Shown: positions 41,598 through 50,717 of the stretch, piece by piece
Numbering within the stretch: the stretch's first letter is position 1
How the letters are laid out: every line of letters starts with the position of its first letter
Assembly: GCA_002254845.1 (NCBI GenBank)
Contig: NKPT01000001.1
Location: 139,001 to 203,000, forward strand
Reading direction: 5' to 3'
Source: Chloracidobacterium sp. CP2_5A
GTDB taxonomy: Bacteria; Acidobacteriota; Blastocatellia; Chloracidobacteriales; Chloracidobacteriaceae
Length of the DNA stretch: 64,000 nt
Position numbers and translations under genes: made by a program
Notes under the pieces: model-generated
Databases searched by the model: none
Told to the model about the DNA's origin: nothing
What the model saw: the letters and a program-made list of their open reading frames with translations, nothing else

Positions 41598-41614
41598 GTT
41601 CAAGCTCCGTCATG
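41583..41614 (-). repeat. 16-bp tandem duplication carrying the sigma-factor start
   Basis: TTCAAGCTCCGTCATG at 41583-41598 and 41599-41614. On the minus strand each copy supplies ATGACGGAGCTTGAA. The upstream ATG (41611-41613) overlaps the dnaG stop as ATGA but is out of frame with the sigma gene. It opens a 9-codon ORF (MTELEHDGA) that ends at 41584, inside the sigma gene. The downstream ATG (41595-41597) is the in-frame start. Confidence 0.95.
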
Positions 41615-43505
41615 ATCGTTTCTGCCGGTTGTGAAGCGCCGCGAGGCGCGCGCGCTTGAGGCGCAGGCGCTCGTTGGCGTGATGCAAAGCCAGGGCTTCG
41701 TCATTAGATTCGGCCGCCGCCCGTACCAAATGGTGCAGCGCGGCGCTCCGGCGCTCGATGCGCCACTGCTGAAGCGCAAGCAGCCCATCCTCCAGAATGG
41801 CCCGCAAGCGGTCGGCTTGCTCTTCATTTTTGGGCGGCTCGGCGCGCAAAAGAAGCTCCGCGACGTAGTTTTCCATTTCCAAATCGAGCGGAGACGCCGC
41901 AGCGTCGCTGTCGGAAAAGAAATCGAGCTGCCCGCGGGCGTCCGTCCGCGTCTCCGCCCGCTGCCACCGGGCGACGGCGCGGGCGAGCGAGTCGTATTCA
42001 AATGTCCCCCCGCCGGCATAGACATCGCGCGCCGCGCGAAAGAAGACGCGCCCCGGCAGCAGGTCAATCAGCTCGTCATCCAGCTCGGCAAAGGCGACGG
42101 CGCACAGCGGCGGATGCGCCAGCACGGCCTGAAGAACATTCCGCTCGGCGAGCGTCAGCTTGGTCGCCGCCTCGACGGTCTCGGCGGCAAGCTCCGCCCG
42201 ACGCTCGCGGGCTGCTCGGCGCAGCTCGCCGCGAATGGCGTTGGCGTCAAGTTGCAGGCGGTCGGCCAGTCGCTCCGCCGCCAGATCGCGCTCGATGGCA
42301 TCGCCGATCTTGACAATGTAGGGCAGCACCGCATTCACCGCCTGCGCCCGCCCGGCCGGGCGCGATACGTCATGCTCCAACCGCGCCATGTCGGCAAGGT
42401 ACTCGACCAGCGGCTGCGACTGCTTGAGACGCTCGCGGTACTCGCCCATGCCGCGCGCCCGAACGAAGTCATCCGGGTCCTTGCCTTCCGGCAAGCGCAG
42501 GACGTTGACCCGAAAGCCCTGCTCCAAAAACAGCTCGAAGCTGCGCCGCGTGGCGGCCTGTCCGGCGTGGTCGCTGTCGAAGTTGATGACAACCTTGGGC
42601 GTTTCGAGATACCGCCGCAGTTGACGCGCCTGCGCCTCGGTAAGCGCCGTCCCCAGCGTCGCCGCCACATTGCGCGCGCCGCCTTGATAAAGCCGTAGAA
42701 AGTCCATGTAGCCTTCGACGAGAATGACGAATCCGGCTCGCCGCGCGGCTTCTTTCGTCAAGTGCAAGCCGTAAAGATGGCGCCCCTTGACATAGAGCGG
42801 CGTTTCGGGCGAGTTGAGATACTTTGGCTCGCCATCGCCAAGCGTCCGCCCGCCAAACGCGATAATGCGCCCCTGTGAATCAGCGATGGGAAACATGAGG
42901 CGTCCGCGAAATCGGTCGTAGCGACTGCCGCCGTCCGTAACGGAGACAAGACCGCTGCGCTCAAGCTCGGTCTCGGTCGCGCCGTGGTCGCGCAGAAATT
43001 TGGTCAGAGCTTCCCAGCGGTCGGGCGCGTAGCCCAGCCGCAGCGCGGCCAACGTCGCCTCGCCGACGTCGCGGCTCGCGAGATATTCGCGCGCCGCGTA
43101 GCCTTCCGGGCGGGCGAGCTGCTCCTGAAAGAATCGGGCGGCCAATTCGTGCAGGCGCAGCAGCCGCTCGCGCTCATCAGCTTCCCGTCCGGCTTCGGGC
43201 GCGACGACCCGCGTTTCGGGAAGCGGCAAGCCGCAGACTTCGGCGACCATTCGGGCGGCTTCCGCAAACGCGACGCCTTCCATGCGCATGACAAACGTGA
43301 AGACATCCCCGCCGACGCCGCACCCAAAGCACTTGAACACCTGCTTGCCAGGATGCACATTGAAGCTCGGCGTTTTCTCGTTGTGAAACGGACAGCAGGC
43401 AATGTAGCTCGCCCCGCGCTTGCGCAGCGTGACATAGTTGGAAATCACGCGCGCAATATCGGCCTGCGAGCGAAGGTCATCGAGGGCTTGGCGGTCAAAC
43501 GGCAT
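41610..43505 (-). CDS. dnaG: DNA primase
   Basis: Synthesises RNA primers at the replication fork. The 631-aa protein has an N-terminal CHC2 zinc domain (Cys38, His41, Cys59, Cys62, within CCPFHNEKTPSFN and FKCFGCG). The TOPRIM catalytic core includes FVILVEGYMDFLRLYQGGAR and VVINFDSDHAGQAATRR. The C-terminal DnaB-binding part is less conserved. dnaG followed by the sigma gene is the widespread macromolecular-synthesis pair. The usual upstream rpsU is missing; pyrK lies divergently instead. Confidence 0.96.
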   Translation of the reverse strand: MPFDRQALDDLRSQADIARVISNYVTLRKRGASYIACCPFHNEKTPSFNVHPGKQVFKCFGCGVGGDVFTFVMRMEGVAFAEAARMVAEVCGLPLPETRVVAPEAGREADERERLLRLHELAARFFQEQLARPEGYAAREYLASRDVGEATLAALRLGYAPDRWEALTKFLRDHGATETELERSGLVSVTDGGSRYDRFRGRLMFPIADSQGRIIAFGGRTLGDGEPKYLNSPETPLYVKGRHLYGLHLTKEAARRAGFVILVEGYMDFLRLYQGGARNVAATLGTALTEAQARQLRRYLETPKVVINFDSDHAGQAATRRSFELFLEQGFRVNVLRLPEGKDPDDFVRARGMGEYRERLKQSQPLVEYLADMARLEHDVSRPAGRAQAVNAVLPYIVKIGDAIERDLAAERLADRLQLDANAIRGELRRAARERRAELAAETVEAATKLTLAERNVLQAVLAHPPLCAVAFAELDDELIDLLPGRVFFRAARDVYAGGGTFEYDSLARAVARWQRAETRTDARGQLDFFSDSDAAASPLDLEMENYVAELLLRAEPPKNEEQADRLRAILEDGLLALQQWRIERRSAALHHLVRAAAESNDEALALHHANERLRLKRARLAALHNRQKRS

Positions 43506-43611
43506 GGGCGGATCACCAGCGCGGGGCTGCTCTCATGGCTACCTTGCTCGGATGCCGGATGCAAGCCGCGCCGGCATGCGCGCGACAGGGCGCGCGAAGG
43601 GAGCGTGGCGG

Positions 43612-44427
43612 ATGAAGGACATAGAGCTGACCGTGACCGGCCACCGCGCCTTTGGCGGCTATGGTCATTTGACGCTGATGACCGAGGAGAAACTGGCGTT
43701 CGCGCCGGGACAGTTCGCCATGCTCAAGCCGGCGGGCGCGATTGAGCCAATCTGGCGACGCGCGATGGCGATTTACCGCGCCCGGGCGACGGCGCGAGCG
43801 ACCAGCATCGAGTTTATCTATCAGGTATTTGGGCGCGGCACGCAGGCGCTCCGGCAGCTGCGCCCGGGCGACGGCGCGCGAACGCTGCTCCCGCTGGGGC
43901 GGGGCTTCGATACCGACGCGGTCGCCGTCGGCGGGCGGGAGGCGCTGCTCATCGCGGGCGGCGTCGGCAGCGCGGCGCTGCTGGCGCTAGCGGAACAGCT
44001 CAAGCGGGAGCAAGTGCCGACTCGCCTTTTCCTCGGCGGGCGCTCGCGGACGGACTTGATTGGGCTAGACGACTTCGCCGCGCTGGGCGTCCCGGTTCAC
44101 GTGGCGACGAACGACGGCTCGCAGGGCGTGACGGGCTTCGTCACCCTTCCCTTTGAACGATTCTTGCAGGACCGCGCGGAAGACGCCCAGGCCGGCAAAT
44201 TCGTCGCCTATGCCTGTGGGCCGCATCCGATGCTGGCGGGCGTAGCCGCGCTGACGGCGAAAGCGCGCATCCTGACCTATGTTTCCGTTGAGGAGCGGAT
44301 GGCGTGCGGGTTTGGCGTATGCGTCGGCTGCGTTGTCGCCGTGAAAGGTCGGGACGGGGACGGCGACTATCGCCGGTCGTGCGTGGAAGGGCCGGTCTTT
44401 CGCGCCGATGAGCTCGACTGGTCGTGA
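43612..44427 (+). CDS. pyrK: Dihydroorotate dehydrogenase electron-transfer subunit
   Basis: FAD/[2Fe-2S] subunit that passes electrons from PyrD to NAD+ in pyrimidine synthesis. The start is ATG 43612, giving 271 aa. FAPGQFAMLKPAG and WRRAMAIYRAR form the FAD-binding barrel. AVGGREALLIAGGVGSAALL and YACGPHPMLAGVAAL belong to the NAD domain. The iron-sulfur ligands sit in ERMACGFGVCVGCVVAV plus a distal RRSCVEGPVF. pyrD is not in the window. Confidence 0.92.
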   Translation: MKDIELTVTGHRAFGGYGHLTLMTEEKLAFAPGQFAMLKPAGAIEPIWRRAMAIYRARATARATSIEFIYQVFGRGTQALRQLRPGDGARTLLPLGRGFDTDAVAVGGREALLIAGGVGSAALLALAEQLKREQVPTRLFLGGRSRTDLIGLDDFAALGVPVHVATNDGSQGVTGFVTLPFERFLQDRAEDAQAGKFVAYACGPHPMLAGVAALTAKARILTYVSVEERMACGFGVCVGCVVAVKGRDGDGDYRRSCVEGPVFRADELDWS

Positions 44428-44521
44428 AGGGCGGCGCCATTTTCCAAGTCAGCGCGCTTTCGAGTCAGCGCCGCCCCAAGCCGCGCTTCAAGTCGCTGGC
44501 TCCCCGCCGACGCAGCTTCCG

Positions 44522-45808
44522 CTACGCTGACTCGGAAGGCGCGCTGGCAATATCCGAGCGGTATTGCTTCCCCTGAAAGACGATTTCCGCCGCCGCGGCG
44601 TAGGCGCGCTGCCGCGCCTGGGCCAAGTTGTCGCCAAGCGCCGTCACGCTAAGGACGCGCCCGCCGCTTGTCACTAGCTGTCCCGACTCGTCGCGCTTTG
44701 TCGCGGCATGAAAGAGCAACACGCCGGGGTGAAGCTCGGCTTTCTCAACGCCGGCGATGACGCGCCCGGTCACGGCAGTCTCGGGATAGCCTTCCGAAGC
44801 CAGCACGACGCAGACGGCCGCCTCATCCGACCACTTGAGTTCCACCGCGTCGAGCGTGCCGTCCGCAATCGCCGCCAGCGCGTCCACGAAAGGCGTCTTC
44901 AAGCGCGGGAGAATCGCCTGCGCTTCAGGATCCCCCAGCCGGGCATTGTACTCCAGCACCCGCGGACCCTGCTCGGTCAGCATCAGCCCAACGTAGAGCA
45001 CGCCCTTGAACGTCATGCCCTCCGACTGAAGCCCCGTCAGCGTCGGCTGCACGATGTGTCGCAAAATCTTGCGCTGGAGCCCGGCGTCGAGCAGGTCCGG
45101 GCTGGAATAAGCGCCCATGCCGCCCGTGTTTGGCCCCACATCGCCGTCGCCAAGGCGCTTGTAGTCGCGGGCCGGCGCAAGCGGCGCCATGGTTTTGCCG
45201 TCGGTGAAAACAAGAAACGATGTCTCAACGCCCGTCAGGCATTCCTCGAGCACGATGCGCCGCCCAGCCTCGCCCAGCTTGCGCTCCACCAGCAGCCCGT
45301 GAATCACGTCCAGCGCCTGCTCCCGGTCGGGCGCGATGAACACGCCTTTTCCGGACGCCAGCCCATCGGCCTTGATCACCACCGGAAAGCCGTCGAGCAG
45401 ATTCGAGTCAAAAATGTCTTTCGCCTCTTCTATCGTCTCGCAAACGGCGAAGGTGGCGGTCGGAATGCGGTGGCGCGACATAAACTCCTTGGCAAAGACC
45501 TTGCTGCCCTCCAGCGCGGCGGCGGCCCGCGATGGGCCGACGAAGCGCAGCCCCAGTCGCGTGAAGGCGTCGGAGACGCCCATCACCAACGGCTGCTCGG
45601 GACCGCAAACCGTCAGGTTGACGCCCAGGTCCTTGGCGACGGCCGCGAGCTTGTCAGGCTTCTTCAGGTCAATGTCCAAGCAGGTCGCCATGCGAGCGAT
45701 GCCGGCGTTGCCCGGCGCGCAATAAACCTGCTCCACCCGCGCTGACTGGAGCGTCTTCCACACGATGGCGGCTTCGCGGCCACCGCCACCGAGAACGAGA
45801 ACCTTCAT
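44522..45808 (-). CDS. purD: Phosphoribosylamine-glycine ligase
   Basis: Second step of purine synthesis (GAR synthetase), an ATP-grasp enzyme. The 428-aa protein begins MKVLVLGGGGREAAIVWKTL. LNLTVCGPEQPLVMGVSDAF is the N-domain; VVIKADGLASGKGVFIA and NTGGMGAYSSPDLLD are the ATP-grasp blocks; EYNARLGDPEAQAILPRL is the metal-binding motif. All are standard. Between its start and the right neighbour lies a 16-bp tandem duplication (45911-45942). Confidence 0.97.
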   Translation of the reverse strand: MKVLVLGGGGREAAIVWKTLQSARVEQVYCAPGNAGIARMATCLDIDLKKPDKLAAVAKDLGVNLTVCGPEQPLVMGVSDAFTRLGLRFVGPSRAAAALEGSKVFAKEFMSRHRIPTATFAVCETIEEAKDIFDSNLLDGFPVVIKADGLASGKGVFIAPDREQALDVIHGLLVERKLGEAGRRIVLEECLTGVETSFLVFTDGKTMAPLAPARDYKRLGDGDVGPNTGGMGAYSSPDLLDAGLQRKILRHIVQPTLTGLQSEGMTFKGVLYVGLMLTEQGPRVLEYNARLGDPEAQAILPRLKTPFVDALAAIADGTLDAVELKWSDEAAVCVVLASEGYPETAVTGRVIAGVEKAELHPGVLLFHAATKRDESGQLVTSGGRVLSVTALGDNLAQARQRAYAAAAEIVFQGKQYRSDIASAPSESA

Positions 45809-45910
45809 ACGCGCCTCATCATCCGGCGGCGACCCGCGCCGCGAGGAGTTTGATCACCCGCCGGGGCGACCGCGCTTGCGCTATGCTGACTGTTCATAAC
45901 CAACCGCTTA

Positions 45911-45942
45911 TCATTGAACGCTCGCGTCATTGAACGCTCGCG
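45911..45942. repeat. 16-bp perfect tandem duplication between purD and mfd
   Basis: TCATTGAACGCTCGCG at 45911-45926 is repeated at 45927-45942. Confidence 0.96.
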
Positions 45943-45999
45943 GCGCGCGCCTGCGACGGATGAAGCTACGCAAGCGGAGCCCGCCGGCGAGGCCGCAGG

Positions 46000-48900
46000 T
46001 CATTCAGGGGACGGGCGAAGCCGCGCTAGCCACTGGCGAATGGCCGCAAACAGCGCCGCCGGCTCCGATTCCATCAGCGGCAGCCGCAACGTCTGCGCGC
46101 CCGCGAGCCGAGCGCCAGGCGTTTCGGCAACCAGTTGGGTCAGCGCGGCGACATCGAGGCGCGGCTTGCCGGCGAACTTGATGCTCAGCGTACTGCCATC
46201 CCAGTCAATGGACAAGATGCCAAGCGCCGACGCCGCCTGTCGCAGGCGCGCATAAGCGAACAGCGCCAGCGCCTGCGGCGGGCGCGGGCCGTAGCGGTCG
46301 TCCAGCTCCTGCCCTAGCGCCTCCAGCGCGGCTTCATCGGCCGCCGATGAAATTCGCTTGTAGGTTCGCAGGCGCTGCCCGGCGTCGCCGATGTAGGACT
46401 CCGGCAGCCGAATATCCATCCGCAGGTTGATGCTGGTTTGAACCGCTTCCTCGATCGGCATCCCGCGTAGCTCGCGCACGGTTTCATCCAGCAGGCGGCA
46501 ATACAGGTCAAAGCCGATGGCGTCGAGGTGACCCGACTGTTGCCCGCCGAGCAGGTTGCCCGCGCCGCGCAGCTCCAAATCCAGCGCCGCGATGCGAAAG
46601 CCTGAACCCAGGTCGGAAAACTCCCGGATGGCGGCTAGCCGCTGCCGGGCGACGCTGGACAGCTCGGCTTCCGGCGGCACGAGCAAGTACGCGAAGGCCC
46701 GCCGATTCGACCGCCCGACGCGCCCGCGCAACTGATAAAGCTGCGCCAGCCCGTAGTGATCGGCATGGTTGATGATAATGGTGTTGGCTAGCGGGATATC
46801 AATGCCGTTTTCAATGATCGTCGTCGAAACCAGCACGTCCAGCTCGTGATTGACGAAGCGCAGCATGACGGCTTCAAGCTCTTTCTCGCTCATCCGCCCA
46901 TGACCGACGCCAATCCGCGCCTGCGGCGCGAGGCGCTGAATCAGCTCGGCCATGGCGTAAATGCTTTCCACCCGGTTGTGAATGAAAAACGCCTGCCCGC
47001 CCCGCGCCAGCTCGTTTTCCAGCGCGCTGCGCGCGACGCTTTCGGAAAACTGCGCCACCACCGTATGGATGGGCAGGCGGTCGCGCGGCGGCGTCTCGAT
47101 CACCGACATGTCGCGCAATCCGGCGATGGCTAGGTTGAGCGTCCGCGGGATGGGCGTCGCCGACAGCGTCAGGACATCCACCTTTCGGCGCAGTTGCTTG
47201 AGCTTTTCCTTGTGCGCCACGCCAAACCGCTGCTCCTCGTCAATGATGACCAAGCCGAGATTCTTGAAGGTCACGTCCTTTGACAGCAGCCGGTGCGTCC
47301 CCACGAGGATGTCTACCTCGCCGCGCGCCGTCCGCTCCAGCGTGTCCTTGATTTCCTTCGCCGTCCGAAAGCGCGACACGGAGTCAATCGTCACCGGAAA
47401 CGAGGCGAAACGCTCGCGGAAGGTCTTGGCGTGCTGGAAGGTCAACACCGTGGTCGGCGACAGCACGGCGACTTGCCGATTTTCCATCACGACCTTGAAA
47501 GCCGCTCGCATCGCCACCTCGGTTTTGCCAAAGCCAACATCGCCGCACAACAGCCGGTCCATCGGCGTCGGCGACTCCAGGTCACGCTTGATGTCCGCCA
47601 GCGCGGTAGCTTGATCGCGGGTCAGCTCATACGGAAAAGCTTCTTCAAACTCCTGCTGCCACGGCGTATCGGGGCCGCAGGCGCTGCCCTGCACGAGCTG
47701 CCGCTCGGCATAAAGCTTGAGCAGCTCCTCGGTCATGTCGCGCATGGCGCGCTTGGCGCGGGCCTTCGTCTTGGCCCAGGCGGCGCCGCCGAGCTTGTCA
47801 AGACGCGGCCCGCTCGCGTCCGCGCTCGAAAACTTCTGCACCAAATCAAGCCGCTCAACCGGGACGGAAAGCTGCTGCCGGTCGGCGTACTCCAGCACCA
47901 TGAACTCGCAGGGCGGCATCCGCTGATCCACCTGCACCTGCTGAAGACCCAGAAACCGCCCAATCCCATGGTTGACGTGAACGACGAAGTCGCCCGGCTT
48001 CAGGTCTCGAAAATCCGACAAAAAGCTGCTGACGGAAGCCTTGCGCTGCGCGCCGCCGACGGGCGTCAGCCGCACCTCCTCGACCGACGGCGCTTCATCA
48101 AACAACTCGCGCTCAACGATGAAAGCCAGTTGCCCGGACGGAAAGCGAAAGCCGTTCAACAGGCTGCCCGTCGTGACGAAGCAGCCGGCGCGGCTGGCTT
48201 CGCCCATGGCCCGACGCAGCGTCGGCGCGTCGGGATAGCAGCCCGCGGCGATGTCATACTCGCGCAAAATGTCGCGCACCCGCTCGGCTACCCCAAGCGA
48301 AGGCATGACCAACAGGGTTGTCACGCCGCGCTGGCGTAACTCGCGCAGCTCCGTTGCAAGCTGCGACAGGCGGCCGTGAAACCGGCGCATGGGCTGCGCT
48401 TTCAGCTCGATCTCGGTCTGCGTCTCCGCCGCCGGAAAGAGAAAGAGCGGCTCGACGGCCGCCACGCCATGCGTCGCTGAACAGCCAGCTTCCAGCTCGC
48501 CGCTGAATCCGGCGTCCGTCCGGTCGGCTATCACGCCCAGCGAGCGCAGCTCGATGCGCGGTCGCGCCGCAAGCCCAGCGCGCAGGGTCGCGGCGTCCAG
48601 GACGAAGCTTTCCGGCGACAGCGCCAGCTCCCCCGCCTCGTCCGCCGCCGCAAACTGCTCGTGAAGCCGACGCAAGTAGCTTTCCAGCGTTCGCTCAACC
48701 GCGGCGGGCTCGTCCACGACGAGCCGCGCCGCGCCCAAGTAATCAAAAAGGGCGCCGGTCAACGGGCGCGCCAGCGGCAGCAGCGTCTCCCATCCGCTGA
48801 AAAGCTCGCCGCGGTCGGCCAGAGCGAGCCGGGGGCGCAGCTCGGCGGCGAAGCGGGCGTCCGTCCAGTGCGCGCGGGCGCGCGCAGCCCAGGCGCGCAA

Positions 48901-49659
48901 GCTCTCCGGCAGCGCGGCGAGCTCGCGCAGCGGCAGCACGCGACAGCTCGCCCGCCGGGCGATGGAACGCTGCGTCTCAATATCAAACTCGCGGATGGAT
49001 TCGAGCGTGTCGCCGAAGAACTCCAGGCGCGTCGGGTTTTCCTGAGCGGGCGAGTAAATATCTAGGATGCCGCCGCGCAGGCTGTATTCGCCAAGCGCCG
49101 TCACCGGCTCGCGCCGGACGTAGCCCGTGCCGTCGAGCAGCTTGAGCAGGTCATCCAGAGGATATTCCTCGCCCACGTCGAGCGTCACGCTGCCAACCGC
49201 GAGCGATTGGGGCGGCAAAAGCTTTTCCGCCAGCGCCCGCGCTGGAAGGATCGTCACCCGGCTGCCGCCTTCGAGCAGGCGCGTCAAACACAGCGCGCGG
49301 GCCTCAAGCACGTCAGGATGCGGCGGCGTCGCGGCGTAGGGTCCGCCTTCCATGACGGGAAAGACCTGTACGCCGTCGCTCGCCTGCGCGTCCAGCCCCA
49401 GCGTCAGGCGCGTAAAGTAGCGAACGTCCGCCTCGATCAGCTCGACATCCTGAGGCGTCGGCGCGACAAAGGCGACCGACTGCCCGGTCACAGCGTGCAG
49501 CAGCGCCGGAATGAGCGCCCGCGCGCTGCCCGTCAGGCCCGATATGGCGCTGACGCCTTGCGCTTGTCGGAGCTGTTGCAGCAGACGCGCGCCTTCGGGC
49601 GAGCGCGCTAAATCGCCAAACGGTGTCGGCAGGGCAAGTTGGGGCGTCACGGTTGACAC
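46000..49659 (-). CDS. mfd: Transcription-repair coupling factor
   Basis: Removes RNA polymerase stalled at lesions and recruits UvrA. I chose GTG 49657-49659, eight bases after the preceding gene's stop and preceded by AAGGTG. The longer frame to 49860 lies inside that gene and has no homology-like features. The 1219-aa protein has UvrB-like domains, the RNAP-interacting domain (DFVVHVNHGIGRFLGLQQVQ) and helicase motifs RLLCGDVGFGKTEVAMRAAF (Walker A), IIDEEQRFGV (DEEQ) and TLSATPIPRTLNLAIAGLRD. GRVGRSNRRAFAYLL and a C-terminal TRCF domain follow. The length is normal. Confidence 0.96.
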   Translation of the reverse strand: MSTVTPQLALPTPFGDLARSPEGARLLQQLRQAQGVSAISGLTGSARALIPALLHAVTGQSVAFVAPTPQDVELIEADVRYFTRLTLGLDAQASDGVQVFPVMEGGPYAATPPHPDVLEARALCLTRLLEGGSRVTILPARALAEKLLPPQSLAVGSVTLDVGEEYPLDDLLKLLDGTGYVRREPVTALGEYSLRGGILDIYSPAQENPTRLEFFGDTLESIREFDIETQRSIARRASCRVLPLRELAALPESLRAWAARARAHWTDARFAAELRPRLALADRGELFSGWETLLPLARPLTGALFDYLGAARLVVDEPAAVERTLESYLRRLHEQFAAADEAGELALSPESFVLDAATLRAGLAARPRIELRSLGVIADRTDAGFSGELEAGCSATHGVAAVEPLFLFPAAETQTEIELKAQPMRRFHGRLSQLATELRELRQRGVTTLLVMPSLGVAERVRDILREYDIAAGCYPDAPTLRRAMGEASRAGCFVTTGSLLNGFRFPSGQLAFIVERELFDEAPSVEEVRLTPVGGAQRKASVSSFLSDFRDLKPGDFVVHVNHGIGRFLGLQQVQVDQRMPPCEFMVLEYADRQQLSVPVERLDLVQKFSSADASGPRLDKLGGAAWAKTKARAKRAMRDMTEELLKLYAERQLVQGSACGPDTPWQQEFEEAFPYELTRDQATALADIKRDLESPTPMDRLLCGDVGFGKTEVAMRAAFKVVMENRQVAVLSPTTVLTFQHAKTFRERFASFPVTIDSVSRFRTAKEIKDTLERTARGEVDILVGTHRLLSKDVTFKNLGLVIIDEEQRFGVAHKEKLKQLRRKVDVLTLSATPIPRTLNLAIAGLRDMSVIETPPRDRLPIHTVVAQFSESVARSALENELARGGQAFFIHNRVESIYAMAELIQRLAPQARIGVGHGRMSEKELEAVMLRFVNHELDVLVSTTIIENGIDIPLANTIIINHADHYGLAQLYQLRGRVGRSNRRAFAYLLVPPEAELSSVARQRLAAIREFSDLGSGFRIAALDLELRGAGNLLGGQQSGHLDAIGFDLYCRLLDETVRELRGMPIEEAVQTSINLRMDIRLPESYIGDAGQRLRTYKRISSAADEAALEALGQELDDRYGPRPPQALALFAYARLRQAASALGILSIDWDGSTLSIKFAGKPRLDVAALTQLVAETPGARLAGAQTLRLPLMESEPAALFAAIRQWLARLRPSPE

Positions 49660-49666
49660 GGCGGAT

Positions 49667-50224
49667 TCACCTTGCGGTCGGCGCGACGGGCTTGGCGTGA
49701 CGCGCAAGGATGCGTTGCACGAGGTCGCTGGTCGAGACCCCTGGCACCAGCGGCAGCGAATAGACCACGCCGCCGTGGGCCTCGACCACGTCCCGCCCGA
49801 CAATGCGCTCCACGGGCCAGTCGCCGCCCTTGACCAGAACATCCGGGAGCAGGCTTTCAATCACCGCCAGCGGCGTCGGGGCGTCGAAGACCGTCACGGC
49901 ATCCACCATGGCAAGCGCCGCCATAACTTGGCAGCGCTCGACCTGCGTCAGGATGGGGCGTTCGGGACCTTTGAGTTCGCGGATGGAGCGGTCGCTGTTG
50001 AGCGCGACAATCAGGGCGTCGCCCAGCCGGCGGGCCTGGCGCAAATAAGCGACGTGACCAGGGTGCAGGAGGTCAAAGCACCCATTGGTGAAGACGACGC
50101 GCCGGCGGGCTTGGCGCCATGCCGCCCGCTGCGCCATCAGGCGCGGCAGGTCGTAAAGCTTGTCCGCTTCCGGCGGCTCGTCGGCCGCGGCCGAAGCGGT
50201 GACGAAGCCAGGGTCATTGACCAT
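49667..50224 (-). CDS. D-glycero-beta-D-manno-heptose 1-phosphate adenylyltransferase
   Basis: Activates heptose-1-phosphate with ATP to ADP-heptose for LPS core (the RfaE2/HldE C-terminal activity as a separate protein). The 185-aa product has [20 protein letters not shown] (HxGH), [19 protein letters not shown] and [13 protein letters not shown], then [20 protein letters not shown]. It shows that the organism makes a heptose-containing LPS. It overlaps the upstream ferritin-like gene by 11 bases, and mfd starts 8 bases after its stop. Confidence 0.94.
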   Translation of the reverse strand: MVNDPGFVTASAAADEPPEADKLYDLPRLMAQRAAWRQARRRVVFTNGCFDLLHPGHVAYLRQARRLGDALIVALNSDRSIRELKGPERPILTQVERCQVMAALAMVDAVTVFDAPTPLAVIESLLPDVLVKGGDWPVERIVGRDVVEAHGGVVYSLPLVPGVSTSDLVQRILARHAKPVAPTAR

Positions 50225-50663
50225 AATCGCGCAGCATCTTTTTGAGTTCGATGCAGTGCAGCTCTTCCTGCCCGATCATGGTGCGAGCGAATTCCTCGAT
50301 ATACACGCTGCGGTCGGCGACCACGGCGAGCAGCTTTTTATACAGGTCGAGCGCGCGGCGCTCGTGCGCGAGGCTCTCTTCCAGAATGTCGCGGACGCTG
50401 TGCCGGTGGGTTTCCTCAATCGCGGCGATGCGCAGGCTGGGATGCCCTTCCAGCCCGGTCAGAATTTCGCCCACCTGTTGCGCGTGAGCCAGCGACTCGC
50501 CGGCTTGCCGCTTGAAGAAATCCACGATGGGAATGCGGTTTGGCCCTGTCACCATCAACGCGAAGTGGGTGTAGCACACCACCCCGGCCAGCTCGCATTC
50601 CATAATCTCGGAAAGAAGCGCGGTGGTCTGCTCGATGTCAACGTCTTCAAGAACGGGTTTCAT
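50214..50663 (-). CDS. Ferritin-like / bacterioferritin-type diiron protein
   Basis: The 149-aa four-helix protein has metal-ligand pattern [18 protein letters not shown] (Glu), [10 protein letters not shown] (Glu and His), [19 protein letters not shown] (Glu and His) and [16 protein letters not shown] (Glu and His). This is the ExxH diiron arrangement of bacterioferritin or a rubrerythrin-like domain. Iron storage or oxidant removal is likely. There is no obvious heme-binding Met region. It is the middle gene of a leftward block with the heptose gene and mfd. Confidence 0.86.
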   Translation of the reverse strand: MKPVLEDVDIEQTTALLSEIMECELAGVVCYTHFALMVTGPNRIPIVDFFKRQAGESLAHAQQVGEILTGLEGHPSLRIAAIEETHRHSVRDILEESLAHERRALDLYKKLLAVVADRSVYIEEFARTMIGQEELHCIELKKMLRDYGQ

Positions 50664-50717
50664 AACCTTAGGCCTTTCACGAAGGAGTTCCGCTATCCCG
50701 GAGACGGCTTGGGGCGG

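Noticed and set aside
44429-44476. GGGCGGCGC/GCGCCGCCC inverted repeat between pyrK and purD as a bidirectional terminator
   Set aside because: Nine-bp arms but a 30-nt loop and no T tract on either side; could be chance in this GC-rich DNA.
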